From positions 62,001 to 126,000 of the forward strand of contig JAYWVB010000040.1 in NCBI GenBank assembly GCA_039881045.1: 64,000 nt of DNA, given 5' to 3'. The translations under genes were made by a program, and so were the position numbers. The stretch comes from Chaetomium olivaceum (Eukaryota; Ascomycota; Sordariomycetes; Sordariales; Chaetomiaceae). The notes beneath the pieces are model-generated. The model had not been told where the DNA came from. It did no database searches and saw nothing but the letters and a program-made list of their open reading frames with translations. Of the stretch, positions 24,022 to 35,690 are shown one piece after another (position 1 is the stretch's first letter; every line of letters starts with the position of its first letter).

Positions 24022-25708
24022 TCACCACGACTTACACCTTGTTATGCCGGTCCCCCCATAGTCCGGTTCATAACCGGCCAGTTCCCGCATACGTTCCCTT
24101 GTTAAGGCTGTGGTGGCCGTTTGGCGATCAGAATTGGCATGGGCACCGGCACCAGGATCGGCATCTGCTTGGGTATTTGACGGACGCAATTGCAGCTGGA
24201 TACGCTGCGGCTCCTTCTTTTTGGGTTTGGGTTTCGGCTTGGTTTCCTTGAGCTCGGTTGAAGTCGACGACATCGGACCGACCCCGCCGCCGCCAAAGAG
24301 CCTGATTTTGGTGGCCGTCCACGGCCCCTGGCGTTTCGCTGGGACGGTTTCCTCGCTGTCGTCTTGGACCTCGACGTGGCCGCGTAGCCGTGAGATGGCA
24401 CGCTCCCGGCGTACCATGTCGTTGGTGATTCTGGGGCAGTAGCCCTCGGGGAGCATGCTCGCTTTGCAGATAGGGCAGAGGGAGCTGATTTCGTGGAGGA
24501 ATTGGTCGATGCACTCGGGATGGAAGATGTGCCCGCATGGGAGTTCGCGGATGACCGTCACCCGGTTTTCGTAGGGTTCGAGGCAGATTTCGCAGTTGGG
24601 CTGGTAATCTGTCGCGGTAGTAGAGGCCGTGAACGGGCTGCTCATGCCAAAGTCGGAGACTGTGGCGGACCGTGCAGCTCGGCTTGCCGCGGTATTCTCT
24701 GCCAGGTCCATACCGCCCGTTCTCGTCCGGGCTCGGGTGATTCTAGCCGGTGGTGGGGAGGCCGGCGGGTTGGTGGCCTCTGGCTCGTAATGATATGTAA
24801 ATAGAGGGAATTTCTTGATGTGGCTTTGCGGTACTGTTAGGCGCTTTATCCCCATAGCTTCGAGGTTGACCTCTCCCGCAATTACGCGGCGTCGAAGGCC
24901 CACGCGCCGCCAAGCCTGAACGCCGTGCATGAGAATCGACGTCGAGGTGATGACGGTGAGGAGTACACCGATAATTATGAGGGCGTAGGCCCAGGTCTCG
25001 AGACCTGATGGTGGCGTGCTCAGGTCGAGTTCGGTCCAGATCCGAAGGTAGTCTTCAGGGTCAGCTGAATAACGCTCAGTGATGTTGCGACCAAACGGAA
25101 CTTCAGTCACGTTTCCCGAGTAGAGGCTCAGGTGTTGCATCATGATCTCGCCGACCATTCCGGAAACGGCGTAGACGGGCCAGTTGGTTCTTGTCATCCA
25201 GCTGTGCCCGTTGTTAATGTGCCATTCCGGTGAGTCGGGCGACGGCGGCACATCGGACCCCGTCCCGGGCTTGTAGAAAAGAAAGGCTCGTACAGGAGCT
25301 GCTCGCGCAGCGTCCAAGTAGGCCTCTGCGCACCGGCCGTTCACCCAAGGTGCGATGGCGATGAGGTGGTAGTTCATTGGTGGCAGGTCGGCCTGCCTGA
25401 CAACGGACAGAGGGACATGTGATGCCGTCTCTAAAATACAGGCGTCGCCAAAGGAGAGATCAGGGACAAATAACAAACCCGCGACGACACCGTTCGCAAC
25501 AGGGGCGAGCCTGGTGGATAGTGTTGTGGTGTTTCCAGAGAAATGGGCCGAGTACGCCATCTGGCTCTGTTACTGAGTTAGGGGGGTTATTCGACAAGGT
25601 AGATGAAGCGTGTTAAGACAACAACATACCGACAACGCGGTGATATTCCTGATGACGGTACTCGAGACCGTACTGGCCCCCTTCCATGACGGGTTGCTGA
25701 ATAAGAGA
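24022..25708 (-). CDS. PA-TM-RING type E3 ubiquitin ligase, first exon unresolved
   Basis: Certain exons read from the right: 25708-25630 and 25566-24022. The upstream exon (reading GSTVSS-like sequence, then STVIRNITALS) joins in phase to SQMAYSAHFSGN through a 63-base intron with CTAAC branch and CAG acceptor. The luminal part resembles a protease-associated domain and has several N-glycosylation sequons (NIT, NTT, NVT). One membrane segment follows (WAYALIIIGVLLTVITSTSIL, about 25040-24970). A RING-H2 finger lies at about 24600-24455: CEICLEPYENRV, CGHIFHPECI, CPIC. This layout is that of membrane ligases acting on vacuolar or endosomal cargo. A starting exon with a signal peptide is expected to the right of 25708, but I cannot place it with confidence; a 39-base intron from an ATG near 25790 fits the phase but is unusually short. 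Confidence 0.8.
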
Positions 25709-27761
25709 CTGCCATTTCATAACTATCATTAGTCGGGGCTGCGGCACCAAGTGTCGAGATGCAGAAGGACGCAAGTCATTGTCGACGAAGCAAGTGCAGT
25801 GCACCCTAAGGCGCATGCCGTGCTTTGCAGTTTTGCAGTGATGAAGGATGAAGGTGACACAAGGCTGGGGTAATATGTATGTAGTGATGTGTAGGGAGAC
25901 ACAAGCTCCGTCGACTCCTGACGACGACGACGCGGTTGTGTTTCCGCGAAGGTCGGCAGGGCAGGCTGCAACAATCTGAGCCCGCAGCTAGGGCCGCGTA
26001 TGTAGGGACGGCATGGGAGGGATAAATATGGAAGAAATAGACGTACATGACATTGCGTATTTCAACCAGGGCTGTCAATGGAACGTCAGTTTGTCGGGTT
26101 CGTGGAGGCACTGGGAAACTGAACAATTGAACCCCAGGCTTGGCGCAAAGCTTGGCTCGGCCAAGGGGCGAGGCCTCGAGGCGGGAGCCATCGCCAAGCA
26201 GCTGTTGCCCGAGCCCGAAGGGGCCGGAAACTCAAAGCCCCCAAACTCCCAAACTCGAAACTCAAACTCACACATTGACATTGTCGGACATGTCGAAGGG
26301 CTTCAGCGATGGCCCCGGAGCATGACGGTCGCAGGCATCCGCCTGGTGAGCGGAGGCGCAGGTGCGGGGCGGCAAAAGATGGGTTTTGGTTTATTTGATA
26401 GGATGCGGAGGGAAGGAACAAAAAATGCTTCGTTCCAAAGCTCAGGGAAAGCTCAGCTCAAGGAATCGGGTGCAGAAGGAAGAAGCCGAGCAGAGCCACA
26501 GAGCCAAGCACCGGGGCGGGACACCGGGGGTTTTGAATGCCAAGAGGTGGTTCCGCGTACTGGGTTGGTGCCAGGTTGATGCTTGGTGTGGTGCTGGTGG
26601 TGTGGTGCTGGCTGCTCGTTCCCGGATCCTGCAGGGTCGACATTAGCGTCGGTCTATTCTATTCTCGGGTCCCCTACCTTAACCAGTCTAGGCAGTCTGT
26701 TGATAACCTGGAACACGGGCAGAGGAATCGTTAATTTAATCTCAGCAGGAAGTACAAGTATGTAAATGGAACGAGGGGCTGGAAATACACGACTTCAGGA
26801 AACACGATCAATCTATAGAACATCCATTGACGGCCGCGTACCTAACGGACCGGCCGGATCGGACTGAATCGCAATGCCCGGGGCTTTCCCTCTAAGCCAC
26901 CTGCACCTCTCCTGGGCACAAGTGCGAGACGGATGGAGACCGGCCTGCCTGCCGGATCCGCGGCGATGGATCAATCATTGGTCCTTGAAACTGTTTCCCG
27001 ATTTGGGAAGCATTTTACCGAGGTGAGCTGACCAAACAGATCTTGCCATTTCAGGGCCTGACTTCCAAGTTTCTGTGTCTCTGCCCAACCAGGCGCCAGA
27101 CTTGATCGAAAAGGGGTTGGTTGGCGTATGTTGTGGAGATGCACGCGATGTCATTTTCTTTGTGATTTCTTCTCCTGCTGCTTTTTAAAGTTTACTTTTA
27201 CGTACGTACCTGTACGAGATATAAAGTGCAGATTACCTCATGTTTTCCGCTGTCTCTCCTATGTATCCAAGTGGCTCCATTCGTAAACCCTGGCTTCCTT
27301 TCTTATTCCCCGAATACATACATATTCTCCAGGTTTCCCGCCGCACAACGGCTTTCTGTATGGCCAGTCAAAGCACCGAGACAACAGCCAGCAGGCAGCA
27401 GTGCCTAGACCCATTCTCCATCATCGCGTGCATTCCCAATGCGACTTCACCCAACGCTCGGGGCTGCCGGAATAAATGAAAAGTCGCACAACATGCAATT
27501 GCAACAGTGTTTTTTCAGTAGTCCCTTTATCTTCTCCGAAATAGGTTAACATAACATTTTTGGCCCCCGATAACTACACCCCTGTCCGAACTCAGAAACG
27601 GATACCCCCTGCAGTGCCATGAGACGAGTGAGGCTCTGATGGGGTTGAATCCCATACTCTAACTGCGCCTCTCCAAATGAGAGCCGAGGCCTTCTTCCGT
27701 CTGAATATTCACTAGGTACCTAGCCAGGTCAGGGCAGAGCCATATCCTCAACCTACCTAGC
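25709..27761. other. Intergenic 2 kb between RING and DUF726 genes
   Basis: It holds the unresolved first exon of the RING gene and the DUF726 promoter. Around 26230-26270 there is a short simple repeat of CAAACTC-like units. No other gene is supported. Confidence 0.45.
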
Positions 27762-30430
27762 ATGGCGCCGCTCGCCACCGAACCGCGCCAGGTTCTCACC
27801 GTCCTGAACCTGGCCCGGCGCAAGGCGCTATACACGCTCCTGATCGAAATCACAGCCTTCATGCGGTCGCAGCTCGAATTCCACGAGCTCGCAGCAAATA
27901 AGGGTGCCGCACCGCTGCTCATCGATCCCTCGGCCGAGAACAGCATCGTCATCCCCGCGGGGGCCGGCGCCGCCGACAAGACCCCGCCCAACCCGGCCCT
28001 CGTGCGCCTGCGTGCGGCCGCCATCGAGCATTTTGATGGCTGGCGCAAGGAAGTGCTGGCTAGGCTGAAGGAGGTCCTCTCCGCCCCGGACGACGCCGCC
28101 ATTGTCGAGGAGCGCCGCAAGCGGACTGAGCGGATTGCTCAGCTGCAGCGCCAGAAGCAGCAACAGCAACAGCAGCAGCAACAGCAGCGGGGTGGAAGCA
28201 GCCGGTCTACCGGGCACGGCGCGGACTTACTCGGCTCGTGGGATGCTTGGCCAGAAGACGGCGGAGATGGCGGGCCCGAAGAGAAGGGACGGGCGAAGGA
28301 CGAGGAGGAAGAGGAGGACCCCGCCGCGGCCGTGGCGCGTCTGCAGTCGCACTGGCACCCCATCCCCACGCGGCTGGTGACGCTGTCGGAAGAGGACCGC
28401 AAGGAGACGCTCAGCTGCGTGCTGCTGGCGCTGCTGCTGACGGGGCATTATTCGGCCGACTCGAGAGCCATGGCCGTCTATCTCGCTTCGGCGCTGGAGC
28501 TGCCCTTGGCCGTGCTGAACGCGGAGGAGGTCGAGATTGCGGTGTCGCTGGTCGAGAGGTCGGCTGAGGCGGAAAGACAGCAGCGGACTATGTCGGCCGA
28601 GGCGGAGGCGGAGAAGCGGAAGCAACAGAATCAGGCGAGCCGGTACTGGAAGGTTGGACTGGCCTCGGTGGCGGGCGCGGCCCTTATTGGAGTCACTGGC
28701 GGTCTCGCTGCGCCTGTTGTTGCGGGCGCTATTGGCGGTATCATGGGGTCGGTAGGCCTTGGGGGCGTTGCGTCTTTTCTGGGTATCTTCTGGATGAACG
28801 GCGCGCTTGTGGGGACGCTGTTTGGTGCGTTTGGGGCGAGAATGACGGTAAGCTGGGACCCACGCCGCCGTTATGAGCAAATCTAACGGTCTGACTAGGG
28901 AGAAATGGTCGACCAGTATGCCAGAGAAGTCGAGGACTTCCGCTTCATCCCCCTGAAAGATGAGTGGGGCACAAGGGGCAGTAGGAAGGACGACAGGCGT
29001 CTCCGGGTGACCATCGGCATCAACGGCTGGCTAGGCACGAAAGACGATGTTACAAAGCCATGGCGCGCCCTGGGTGATGACTCCGAGGCGTTTGCCCTGC
29101 GGTACGAAATGGACAGCCTCTTGGGACTTGGCAAGACGTTACGAGAGCTGGTCTCTTCCTACGCCTGGAACACGGTTAAAGTCGAGATCCTCAAGAGAAC
29201 CGTCTTGGCAACTCTGTGGTCTGCTCTTTGGCCAGCCTACCTTTTGTCAGCGGCCTCTAGCGTTGATAACCCCTTCAGTCTCGCCAAGAACAGGTCGGAG
29301 AAGGCAGGTGAAATTCTTGCTGACGCCCTCATCAACAAAGTACAAGGTGAACGCCCAGTCACGCTTATCGGCTACTCACTCGGCGCTAGGGTTATCTACT
29401 CGTGCCTCCGGACGCTCGCCGCGCGCGGGCTTTTGGCTTAGTCGACTCGGTCGTCTTCATCGGTGCCCCTGTCCCGTCGAACCGCCAGCACTGGCAGATG
29501 ATCCGCACCGTGGTGTCGGGCAAGCTCTTTAACGTCTACTCCGAGAATGACTATCTCCTCGCGTTCCTCTACCGCGCAACCTCCATGCAACTCGGGGTCG
29601 CCGGCCTGCAAGAGATCAAAGACATCGAAGGGGTTGAAAACCTCAACCTAACCGAAGAGGTCCAGGGGCATATGCGATACGCCAAGATCATCTCAAAGAT
29701 CCTCGCTAAATGTGGCATCCCCGTCGTCCGGGGAGCTGACGGGCCCATCGAGGAAGACGAGGATATCATCAAGCTGAGCGACCTCGACAAGGAGAACGCG
29801 AACCTCATCGACCTTGACGGTCCAGACCTCGCAGCTCCTCCCCCCGGCATCAACCAGCCCGCGCGTCCACCAGCACACAACCCCACACCAGTACCCCAGC
29901 CGCCTGCACCCCAACGTAGCAAGCAGCGCACGACGGTAACCAGGGCGAAGCCATCCACCGTCGCAGTCACCCAGGACCTCCTAGGCCTCGACATATCAGA
30001 CATGCCCGCCCCAACCCAGAGCAGCGCAGTGAAGCCCGCCATGCCGCCGCGCCCACCGCAAGCTGCCGTTCCACAACGGAACCCCAGCTTACCCAAGCCA
30101 GTACCAGTGCCTTCTAGCCAAACAACAACAAATACCAAACCCACGTCGCTCCAGAACGTAACAACTACCCCCTTGCTACCACACGCCGCGCCCACCCGCG
30201 CGACATCCACGGCTTCCGCGCCTGCGGCGCCCGCATCCCAGATGCCAGTTCACCCGAGACCCGTGCCCACGTCCTCATACAGTCAGAACGCGGTGGATTA
30301 TGTTGATGACGACGACGAAGATGACAGTGATGAGGAAGGCGGGATGGGGATCAAGATGGTGGATAACGATGACGGTGGTTTGGAGTATTGTGACCCGACG
30401 CCGCTTGAGGAGCCTTCGAACTGGAGGTGA
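27762..30430 (+). CDS. DUF726 (TMCO4/Mil1-like) membrane lipase-like protein, with one frame break
   Basis: Two exons, 27762-28847 and 28899-30430, with a 51-base intron. The N-terminal half is helical with a polyglutamine run (about 28155-28188) and an acidic stretch. A Gly/Ala-rich hydrophobic pair of segments follows (VAGAALIGVTGGLAAPVVAG; GGVASFLGIFW). The second exon encodes the alpha/beta-hydrolase-like part, with a GYSLG nucleophile elbow at about 29370. At about 29421-29430 the frame has to move back one base to pass from LRTLAAR to AFGLVDSVVFIGAPVPS; with one added base the product is 872 residues. The C-terminus is a Pro/Ser-rich, probably disordered tail ending in an acidic patch. 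The family includes yeast Mil1, linked to adaptor-mediated trafficking; the enzymatic activity is inference. Confidence 0.87.
28146..28190 (+). repeat. CAG/CAA polyglutamine tract in DUF726 gene
   Basis: Interrupted CAG/CAA codons encode about ten glutamines in a row. Mixed codons make it less prone to slippage than a pure CAG run. Confidence 0.85.
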
Positions 30431-30600
30431 GGCACACGATGGGAGTAAAAACGAAGAAGGGTGCCCGAGTAAGCAAGTGTAAAGCGTAGATATGCAAAGT
30501 TTATGGACATCAGCGCCCAGCATACGTCATATTGGAATAATGCAGCCGAATATGTTCAAACAGCACCCTAATATCCCCTAACAAGTGGTATGAAAGACAT

Positions 30601-32964
30601 CTACTCATCCTCCTCTTCCTCCTCGTCTTCATCTTCTTCTTCTTCCTCCTCCTCTTCACTTTCCCCCTCTACCTCTTCCTCCTCACTCTCCTCCGCATCT
30701 TCGTCCTCCCCACTCTCTCCCTCATCACCGCCTTCCTTCGCCTCCTTCTCCTCCTCCTTCCGCTTCTTATCCTCCTCCTTGCGCGCCTCCTCCACCATCC
30801 GCTGGCGCTCGGCCCGTAGCTTCCGCTGCGAGACAACGAACGCGCCGAGCGGCGTGCGCTCCCAATCAAGATCCTTCAGGAAAGCCTCGACCTGGGCGCG
30901 GTCTTTGGGCGCAAACTCGACCTTGGCGCGCTTCTCCTCGACAAACTTGGCGTTGGCCTCGAGCTTCTGCACCAGCAGTACCAGGGCGGAGGCCATCTTG
31001 CCGTTCTTGTTGCCGCGCCCCGGTTTGCGGCTCTCCTTGAGCCAGCGCTTGAGGGAGATGACGACGGGGAGGGCGAACTCGGGGAACGCGATGCTGCGCG
31101 ACCAGAGCACGAAGAACTCGGCCAGCAGCTCGACGACCTGGTCGCCGACGCCGTCCTGGTAGACGCGCGTGCGCAGGTACGACTTGGGCGCCTTGTAGGC
31201 GACGGCGAAGTCGAGCGGCCGCAGCGTCGACGACTTGGGCGGCTTCTTCATCTCGGCTGAGCTGAGCACCTCGAGCAGCGCCGACGCGAGCGGGATGTAC
31301 GTGTCGGTCGCACGCGAGAGGCGCAGAAGTGAGCGGATGAGCTGGAAGCGGAGCGGGAAGTAAAGAGCGGTGGGGATAAGGCGCATTGCGCCGAGGGTGA
31401 CTTGGACGAGGGGGTAGATGAGGAGCTTCAGCTGGCTTTCTTTGCCGGCCTCGGCTTCCTTGAGAGGGCTGCAGTGCTCCGAGAGGACGCAAGACCAGAA
31501 GTCGAGCGAGTGCACGTATTGCCAGTTGTAGACGGAGCGGTATGAGTCGTTCTTGTTGTTGACGATACTGTTGCGAAGGTGGATAGCAAGCTGGCGGATC
31601 GAAGCGAAGGCTGTTGTGTAGCCCAGGCCCTGGTCGAGGCCCCAGAGCTCGGCAGCCGAGTTCTTCATCAGGTTAATACCCTGGATGGTGTTGGCGTTTG
31701 TGAGACGGCTGCCCTGGACCAAGCCTTGATAAGCCGCTTTTAGGACGACTTCTCTGACGGCCTTGTCGCCGATGACCACAAGTCGGCGGATCACTAAGAA
31801 GGCTGTTATCCTGGTGGTGTCGGAGCTGGCAGACTGGGACCAGAAGGCAACGACGGTTTTTATGAGCATCTTGAGAACTTTCCTGAAGGAAAGGAGGTAT
31901 GGAAGCAGCGGTTGCAGTGCCGATAATGTGAGTTTGAGCGTCGCCTCATCTGATAATGTGCCAAGCAATCGAATAATGGAGGCGGCAAAGCTCTTGATGA
32001 GTATCGACAGCGTCTTGAACTTTTTGCCCTCAGTTTGGACATATACCTTCCCAGCAGCCGATTCTTTAACCGGGACATGATGTTGAAGAACGTCGGGAAT
32101 TCCTTTAAGCGCAACGACAACAATATCATGGAATGCTTCCGGACTCGTGATGCTGTATCGTTGCGGGTTCTCCTCGTCGGTCTCGTTCAGGTGCGCGGCG
32201 CAGCGGAAGGCAATCACAACCTGGCGGGCGGTCCTGAGAGAACGTGTCGCATCCATTGAGGCCTTCCACTTCGCTACCATTGCTTGTGTAAGCTCCCTGT
32301 CGTCGCCCTCTTCCTCCTTGGCACCCTTCTTGTCTTTCTTCTGCTTCTTCTTGGGCTGTTCGTCTTCCGCTTCGCTGCCGCTGAGCTCGTCGACCTCGGC
32401 CAGATCTGCATTCTCGTCGAAATCTAGCGCTTCTGGGTCATTCTCCTTCAGAAACTTGTAGAAATCCGGGTCGTTTTCGGCGAGCGCGTCCATGGCGCTC
32501 TTGGACATGCCCAAGTCTTCTGCATCGCTGATATCGTCGGCGTCGGGCTCGCTGTCGCTGCCCAAGGGCCCGTCATTGTCCGAGATTTCGGCTTCACTAC
32601 TGCTATCTTCTGCCCCATCTGCTTGAGCGTCGGCCTCGCCCCGCTTGCGCTTCCCTAGCTTTGGTGATGATTGGGCATTTTCCTTGTTCTTAGTATCGAG
32701 AATCTCAAAGCCGCCCTTGAAGAAGTCGTCGACGCTCATCTCGTTGGTCTTTGCGCCGGGCTTCTTGCTGACAACCTTCTTCTCCCCATCGCCGCCGGGT
32801 CCCTTGAAGAATTCGTCATCCTGCGATCGCTTGGACTTCTTCTTGTCCTTGATTTGTTGTCGCTGCTTGATCTTGGCAACCGTCTTCCTTTTCTCCAGGA
32901 CACCCTTGAGATGATTCTTCTCGAATTTCTTGGTCGCTTTCAGGTTCTTCTTCGAGGTCGCCAT
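30601..32964 (-). CDS. NOC2: Noc2, nucleolar complex protein (60S ribosome biogenesis)
   Basis: A single exon of 787 residues starts at MATSKKNLKATKKFEK; the frame stays open upstream of this ATG, but that part is not conserved in style. The basic N-terminus (KIKQRQQIKDKKKSKRS) resembles nucleolar targeting sequence. Acidic linkers follow, then the Noc2 helical-repeat domain from about residue 265 to 690 (INLMKNSAAELWGLDQGLGY; VQVTLGAMRLIPTALYFPLR). The last 55 residues are almost only Glu, Asp and Ser. Noc2 forms Noc1-Noc2 and Noc2-Noc3 heterodimers that escort pre-60S particles from nucleolus to nucleoplasm. It is convergent with DUF726, 170 bases apart, and divergent from VPS28, 374 bases apart. 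Confidence 0.93.
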   Translation of the reverse strand: MATSKKNLKATKKFEKNHLKGVLEKRKTVAKIKQRQQIKDKKKSKRSQDDEFFKGPGGDGEKKVVSKKPGAKTNEMSVDDFFKGGFEILDTKNKENAQSSPKLGKRKRGEADAQADGAEDSSSEAEISDNDGPLGSDSEPDADDISDAEDLGMSKSAMDALAENDPDFYKFLKENDPEALDFDENADLAEVDELSGSEAEDEQPKKKQKKDKKGAKEEEGDDRELTQAMVAKWKASMDATRSLRTARQVVIAFRCAAHLNETDEENPQRYSITSPEAFHDIVVVALKGIPDVLQHHVPVKESAAGKVYVQTEGKKFKTLSILIKSFAASIIRLLGTLSDEATLKLTLSALQPLLPYLLSFRKVLKMLIKTVVAFWSQSASSDTTRITAFLVIRRLVVIGDKAVREVVLKAAYQGLVQGSRLTNANTIQGINLMKNSAAELWGLDQGLGYTTAFASIRQLAIHLRNSIVNNKNDSYRSVYNWQYVHSLDFWSCVLSEHCSPLKEAEAGKESQLKLLIYPLVQVTLGAMRLIPTALYFPLRFQLIRSLLRLSRATDTYIPLASALLEVLSSAEMKKPPKSSTLRPLDFAVAYKAPKSYLRTRVYQDGVGDQVVELLAEFFVLWSRSIAFPEFALPVVISLKRWLKESRKPGRGNKNGKMASALVLLVQKLEANAKFVEEKRAKVEFAPKDRAQVEAFLKDLDWERTPLGAFVVSQRKLRAERQRMVEEARKEEDKKRKEEEKEAKEGGDEGESGEDEDAEESEEEEVEGESEEEEEEEEDEDEEEEEDE

Positions 32965-33338
32965 TGTGGGCGACGGGTGCGCTCGGGACGCAGTATGCAA
33001 TTTGGTCAGGCAATTGGAGCTGGTTGACACTTGACAGGGGAGTTCATCTGAGGTCCCAAACTTTTTTTCAAGACTCGCGAACTGGGATCCTTATCGTGGG
33101 GTCTTATCGAGAGAACGCTGTGCGCTAAGCCCTGACTGGAATAGTGGCTGCTCTGATCGGTGGGGTTCGTTGCTCACCCCACCACTTCCAACCTGCCCCA
33201 CTGTGTCTTTAGGCAACCTTGAGATCATCCTCCGATAACGATAACAGCTCCTGCTCCTCCAGTGCCTTGCTCAGTGCTTCGTCTCTTACATTGTGTTTAC
33301 AAGACGAATAACTGATTCTACGGCGCTTAACCGTCAGT
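32965..33338. promoter_or_regulatory. Divergent intergenic region, NOC2 / VPS28
   Basis: 374 bases between two start codons facing apart. No other gene is supported. Confidence 0.5.
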
Positions 33339-34176
33339 ATGATACCACGGCAGCCTTACGCGCCAACACCACACAGCTATGTCCCCAATTCGACGCTGTC
33401 AGCAACCATAAACCTTGACGAGGTTCGCGGAGCAGTCTCCCAGACCAAGCTTCCTTCCGCTTGCTGACAGAACGGTGTCATAGGAGGTCAAGCTTGCCGA
33501 CACACGCGCTGAGCGTGATCTTCAGGATTCTCTCGCCGAGATATTTAGCATCATCGTTACGATCGATGAGCTCGAAAAAGCGTTCCTAAAAGATGCCATC
33601 CCCGAGGCCGATTACACCGAGATCTGCGAGCGGTCACTGAAGCAATACAAGTCACTGGTCGCCGACGAGACGGTAGCAAAAGCATTCGTGGGGTTGGAGG
33701 AGTTTAAAGCCGAGTGGGATGTATGTCTTGGTGCTGGATCAACAGCGTGACTTGCCCAGGGATGCTGACTAGGTTGATTTACACAGCTCGAAGTCCCACG
33801 CGCAACGGAGAGGATACGGGTGGGCATGCCATCAACTGCCGTAACGGCCAGCTCTGGAGCCGTCCCTACACCAGTCGCGGCGGGGAATACCAGCGGTACA
33901 CTGATTTTGGAAGCGACGCAAGATTTCATCACGTTCTTGGACGCGCTTCGGTTGGGTTTGCTAGCAAAGGATCAACTGCACCCCCTCTTGACGGACGTCA
34001 TCCAGTCGGTGAACAAGGTGACCGACCGAGACTTCGAGAACAGGGGCAAAATCGTGCAGTGGCTCATCACGCTGAACCAGATGAAGGCGACAGAGGAGCT
34101 GGGCGAGGACCAGGCGCGGGAGTTGGAGCTAGATATCAATTCGGCATATCAGGGGTTTAAGAGCACCCTTTCGTAA
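33339..34176 (+). CDS. VPS28: Vps28, ESCRT-I subunit
   Basis: Three exons, 33339-33422, 33484-33720 and 33787-34176, all in phase 0, give 236 residues. The N-terminus (YAPTPHSYVPNSTLSATINL) leads into EVKLADTRAERDLQDSLAEI, the conserved Vps28 core that binds Vps23 and Vps37. The last exon holds the C-terminal four-helix domain (ATQDFITFLDALRLGLLAKD; DFENRGKIVQWLITLN), which contacts ESCRT-II Vps36. ESCRT-I sorts ubiquitinated cargo at late endosomes and serves in pH signalling through the Rim pathway. The stop is only 35 bases from the stop of the convergent MDM12 gene, so the 3' ends must overlap. Confidence 0.95.
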
Positions 34177-34211
34177 ACACATGGTTCCAGATGACCCTCG
34201 TGATGATCTAC

Positions 34212-35690
34212 CTACACCAAAAAGGTCCAAAAGCTCGGGTATACAAATTCCTCCTCAAATATCCTCCTCACCTGCTCCAACACAAACCTCTCCACCTTGC
34301 CCACGTTCTTCAGACTCTGTCTCCCACTTTCCCGTTGCCCAATCTCACTCTCTACCCTAATCTCCTGCAGCAGCCCTCCAAGTTTGGTGCCTCCCGACCC
34401 GCCAGCCCGCCCAGCCTGTTTCTGCTGTTGCTGCTGCTGCTTCCCAGACCCTTGACCCTGCCCCTCGCCCGGAGAAGCCAACCCCTCCTCGTCACCAACA
34501 GCGGCCGCCGCATCCTCAGGACTCAGAAAACAGAAATGCACCCTCTTCCTGATCTTGGCCAGCACGCCGACGCCGTCAAAGGTCAGGCCCGTGATGCTCA
34601 GACGCACGGGAATCCCGACAAAGCTGGGCATCGGGTAGTCCAGCAAGATGTCGGCCGTCAGCAGCAGCTTGACGTCCCCCGCGTAGCGGATCCGGAACAC
34701 TGCCTGCATATCGTCGATGCGCGGCTCGCGTAGCCGCGGATGGTCGTCGTCGTTGTCTTGCTGCTGCTCGTTGCCGCCGCCACCGCCAGTTTTGCTGGCG
34801 TTGGCGCTGTCGAAGGTTGTGCCCGTGGCCGGAGTGGTTTTGTCGCGGGTTGGAGGCCGGGAGGCGCCAGCTGAGGTTGGTGCTAGGGTTGAGACGCTGT
34901 GCTTTTCCTTTAGGGAAGGGACGCCTAAGGTGGATGATGAGGGTGGAGCGAGGGTGCTGCTTGGGTTGAAGTCTGCGACGGAGATGGAGCCCTGAGATGG
35001 GTTGCGGCTGTGGTTTCGTTCGGGGTGTCGGCGCGGACTGGTGCCAGCTCCGCCAAGATTGCCAAAGTGGTGAAGGTTCGGCACGGAGGAGCTATGCCCA
35101 TGGCCTTCGAGCCAGTTGGCGGTGCTGAGGTGCTGTGCTCCGGCCACTGCCGCGAGAGGTGTTTGCGTTCCTGAAAGCCCGCCCCCTAGGTGTGAGTGGA
35201 AGTAGTGCAAGTTGGAAGTCCCACCGGGAATCCCAGGTGTCGACACACGCATGAACGGACTGCTCATGTCCCCGTTGCGCAAATTTCCTACCCCAGAACC
35301 CCCAGAACCACCGAACATGAGGTGCGGTGGAAGATGACCGAGATTCGGAACATCACCCCCTAAGGCGTCTGAATCGGCTGTTCGCTGGTGGCGCTCGTCC
35401 TGGCCTGATGCAAGATTGTCTACAGCATCTTCCTCTTCTTCCGAGTCGTCAGAAGCCACATCGGAATCGGCATGGTCCTCGTAAAAGTCCGGTAACGGGT
35501 CGGTGATATCCTTGAGTTCGATTTCTGGTGGAATGGTGCCGAACTGAAAGTCGTGGACCGTGACGGATTTGATGAAGCGCGGCAGAGGCACTGACTGAAA
35601 CTTGGTGTGAATGAAGTCCCGGATCTGGTCGGCCAACTCCTGCCCGTCGGGGCCACCGGTGACCGTTTCCCAGTTAAGGTCTATCGACAT
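34212..35690 (-). CDS. MDM12: Mdm12, ERMES complex subunit
   Basis: A single exon of 492 residues. The start MSIDLNWETVTGGPDGQELA and the block FIKSVTVHDFQFGTIPPEIE are diagnostic of Mdm12, the SMP lipid-binding protein that links Mmm1 in the endoplasmic reticulum to Mdm34 and Mdm10 on mitochondria. The SMP fold is interrupted, as in other filamentous fungi, by a long low-complexity insertion (about residues 75-300; acidic, then Gly/Ser/Pro-rich). It then resumes with RYAGDVKLLLTADILLDYP and IPVRLSITGLTFDGV. A second Gly/Gln-rich insertion lies near residue 410. The C-terminus ends in FEEEFVYPSFWTFLV. ERMES moves phospholipids between the two organelles. Confidence 0.95.
   Translation of the reverse strand: MSIDLNWETVTGGPDGQELADQIRDFIHTKFQSVPLPRFIKSVTVHDFQFGTIPPEIELKDITDPLPDFYEDHADSDVASDDSEEEEDAVDNLASGQDERHQRTADSDALGGDVPNLGHLPPHLMFGGSGGSGVGNLRNGDMSSPFMRVSTPGIPGGTSNLHYFHSHLGGGLSGTQTPLAAVAGAQHLSTANWLEGHGHSSSVPNLHHFGNLGGAGTSPRRHPERNHSRNPSQGSISVADFNPSSTLAPPSSSTLGVPSLKEKHSVSTLAPTSAGASRPPTRDKTTPATGTTFDSANASKTGGGGGNEQQQDNDDDHPRLREPRIDDMQAVFRIRYAGDVKLLLTADILLDYPMPSFVGIPVRLSITGLTFDGVGVLAKIRKRVHFCFLSPEDAAAAVGDEEGLASPGEGQGQGSGKQQQQQQKQAGRAGGSGGTKLGGLLQEIRVESEIGQRESGRQSLKNVGKVERFVLEQVRRIFEEEFVYPSFWTFLV

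Noticed and set aside
20904..29430. Programmed minus-one ribosomal frameshifting as the cause of breaks
   Set aside because: No aligned slippery heptamer was found at the NGG1, DUF726 or NPR2 sites; too many unrelated genes are affected.
30590..31162. Plus-strand polyserine open frame
   Set aside because: Reverse complement of the acidic C-terminus of NOC2.
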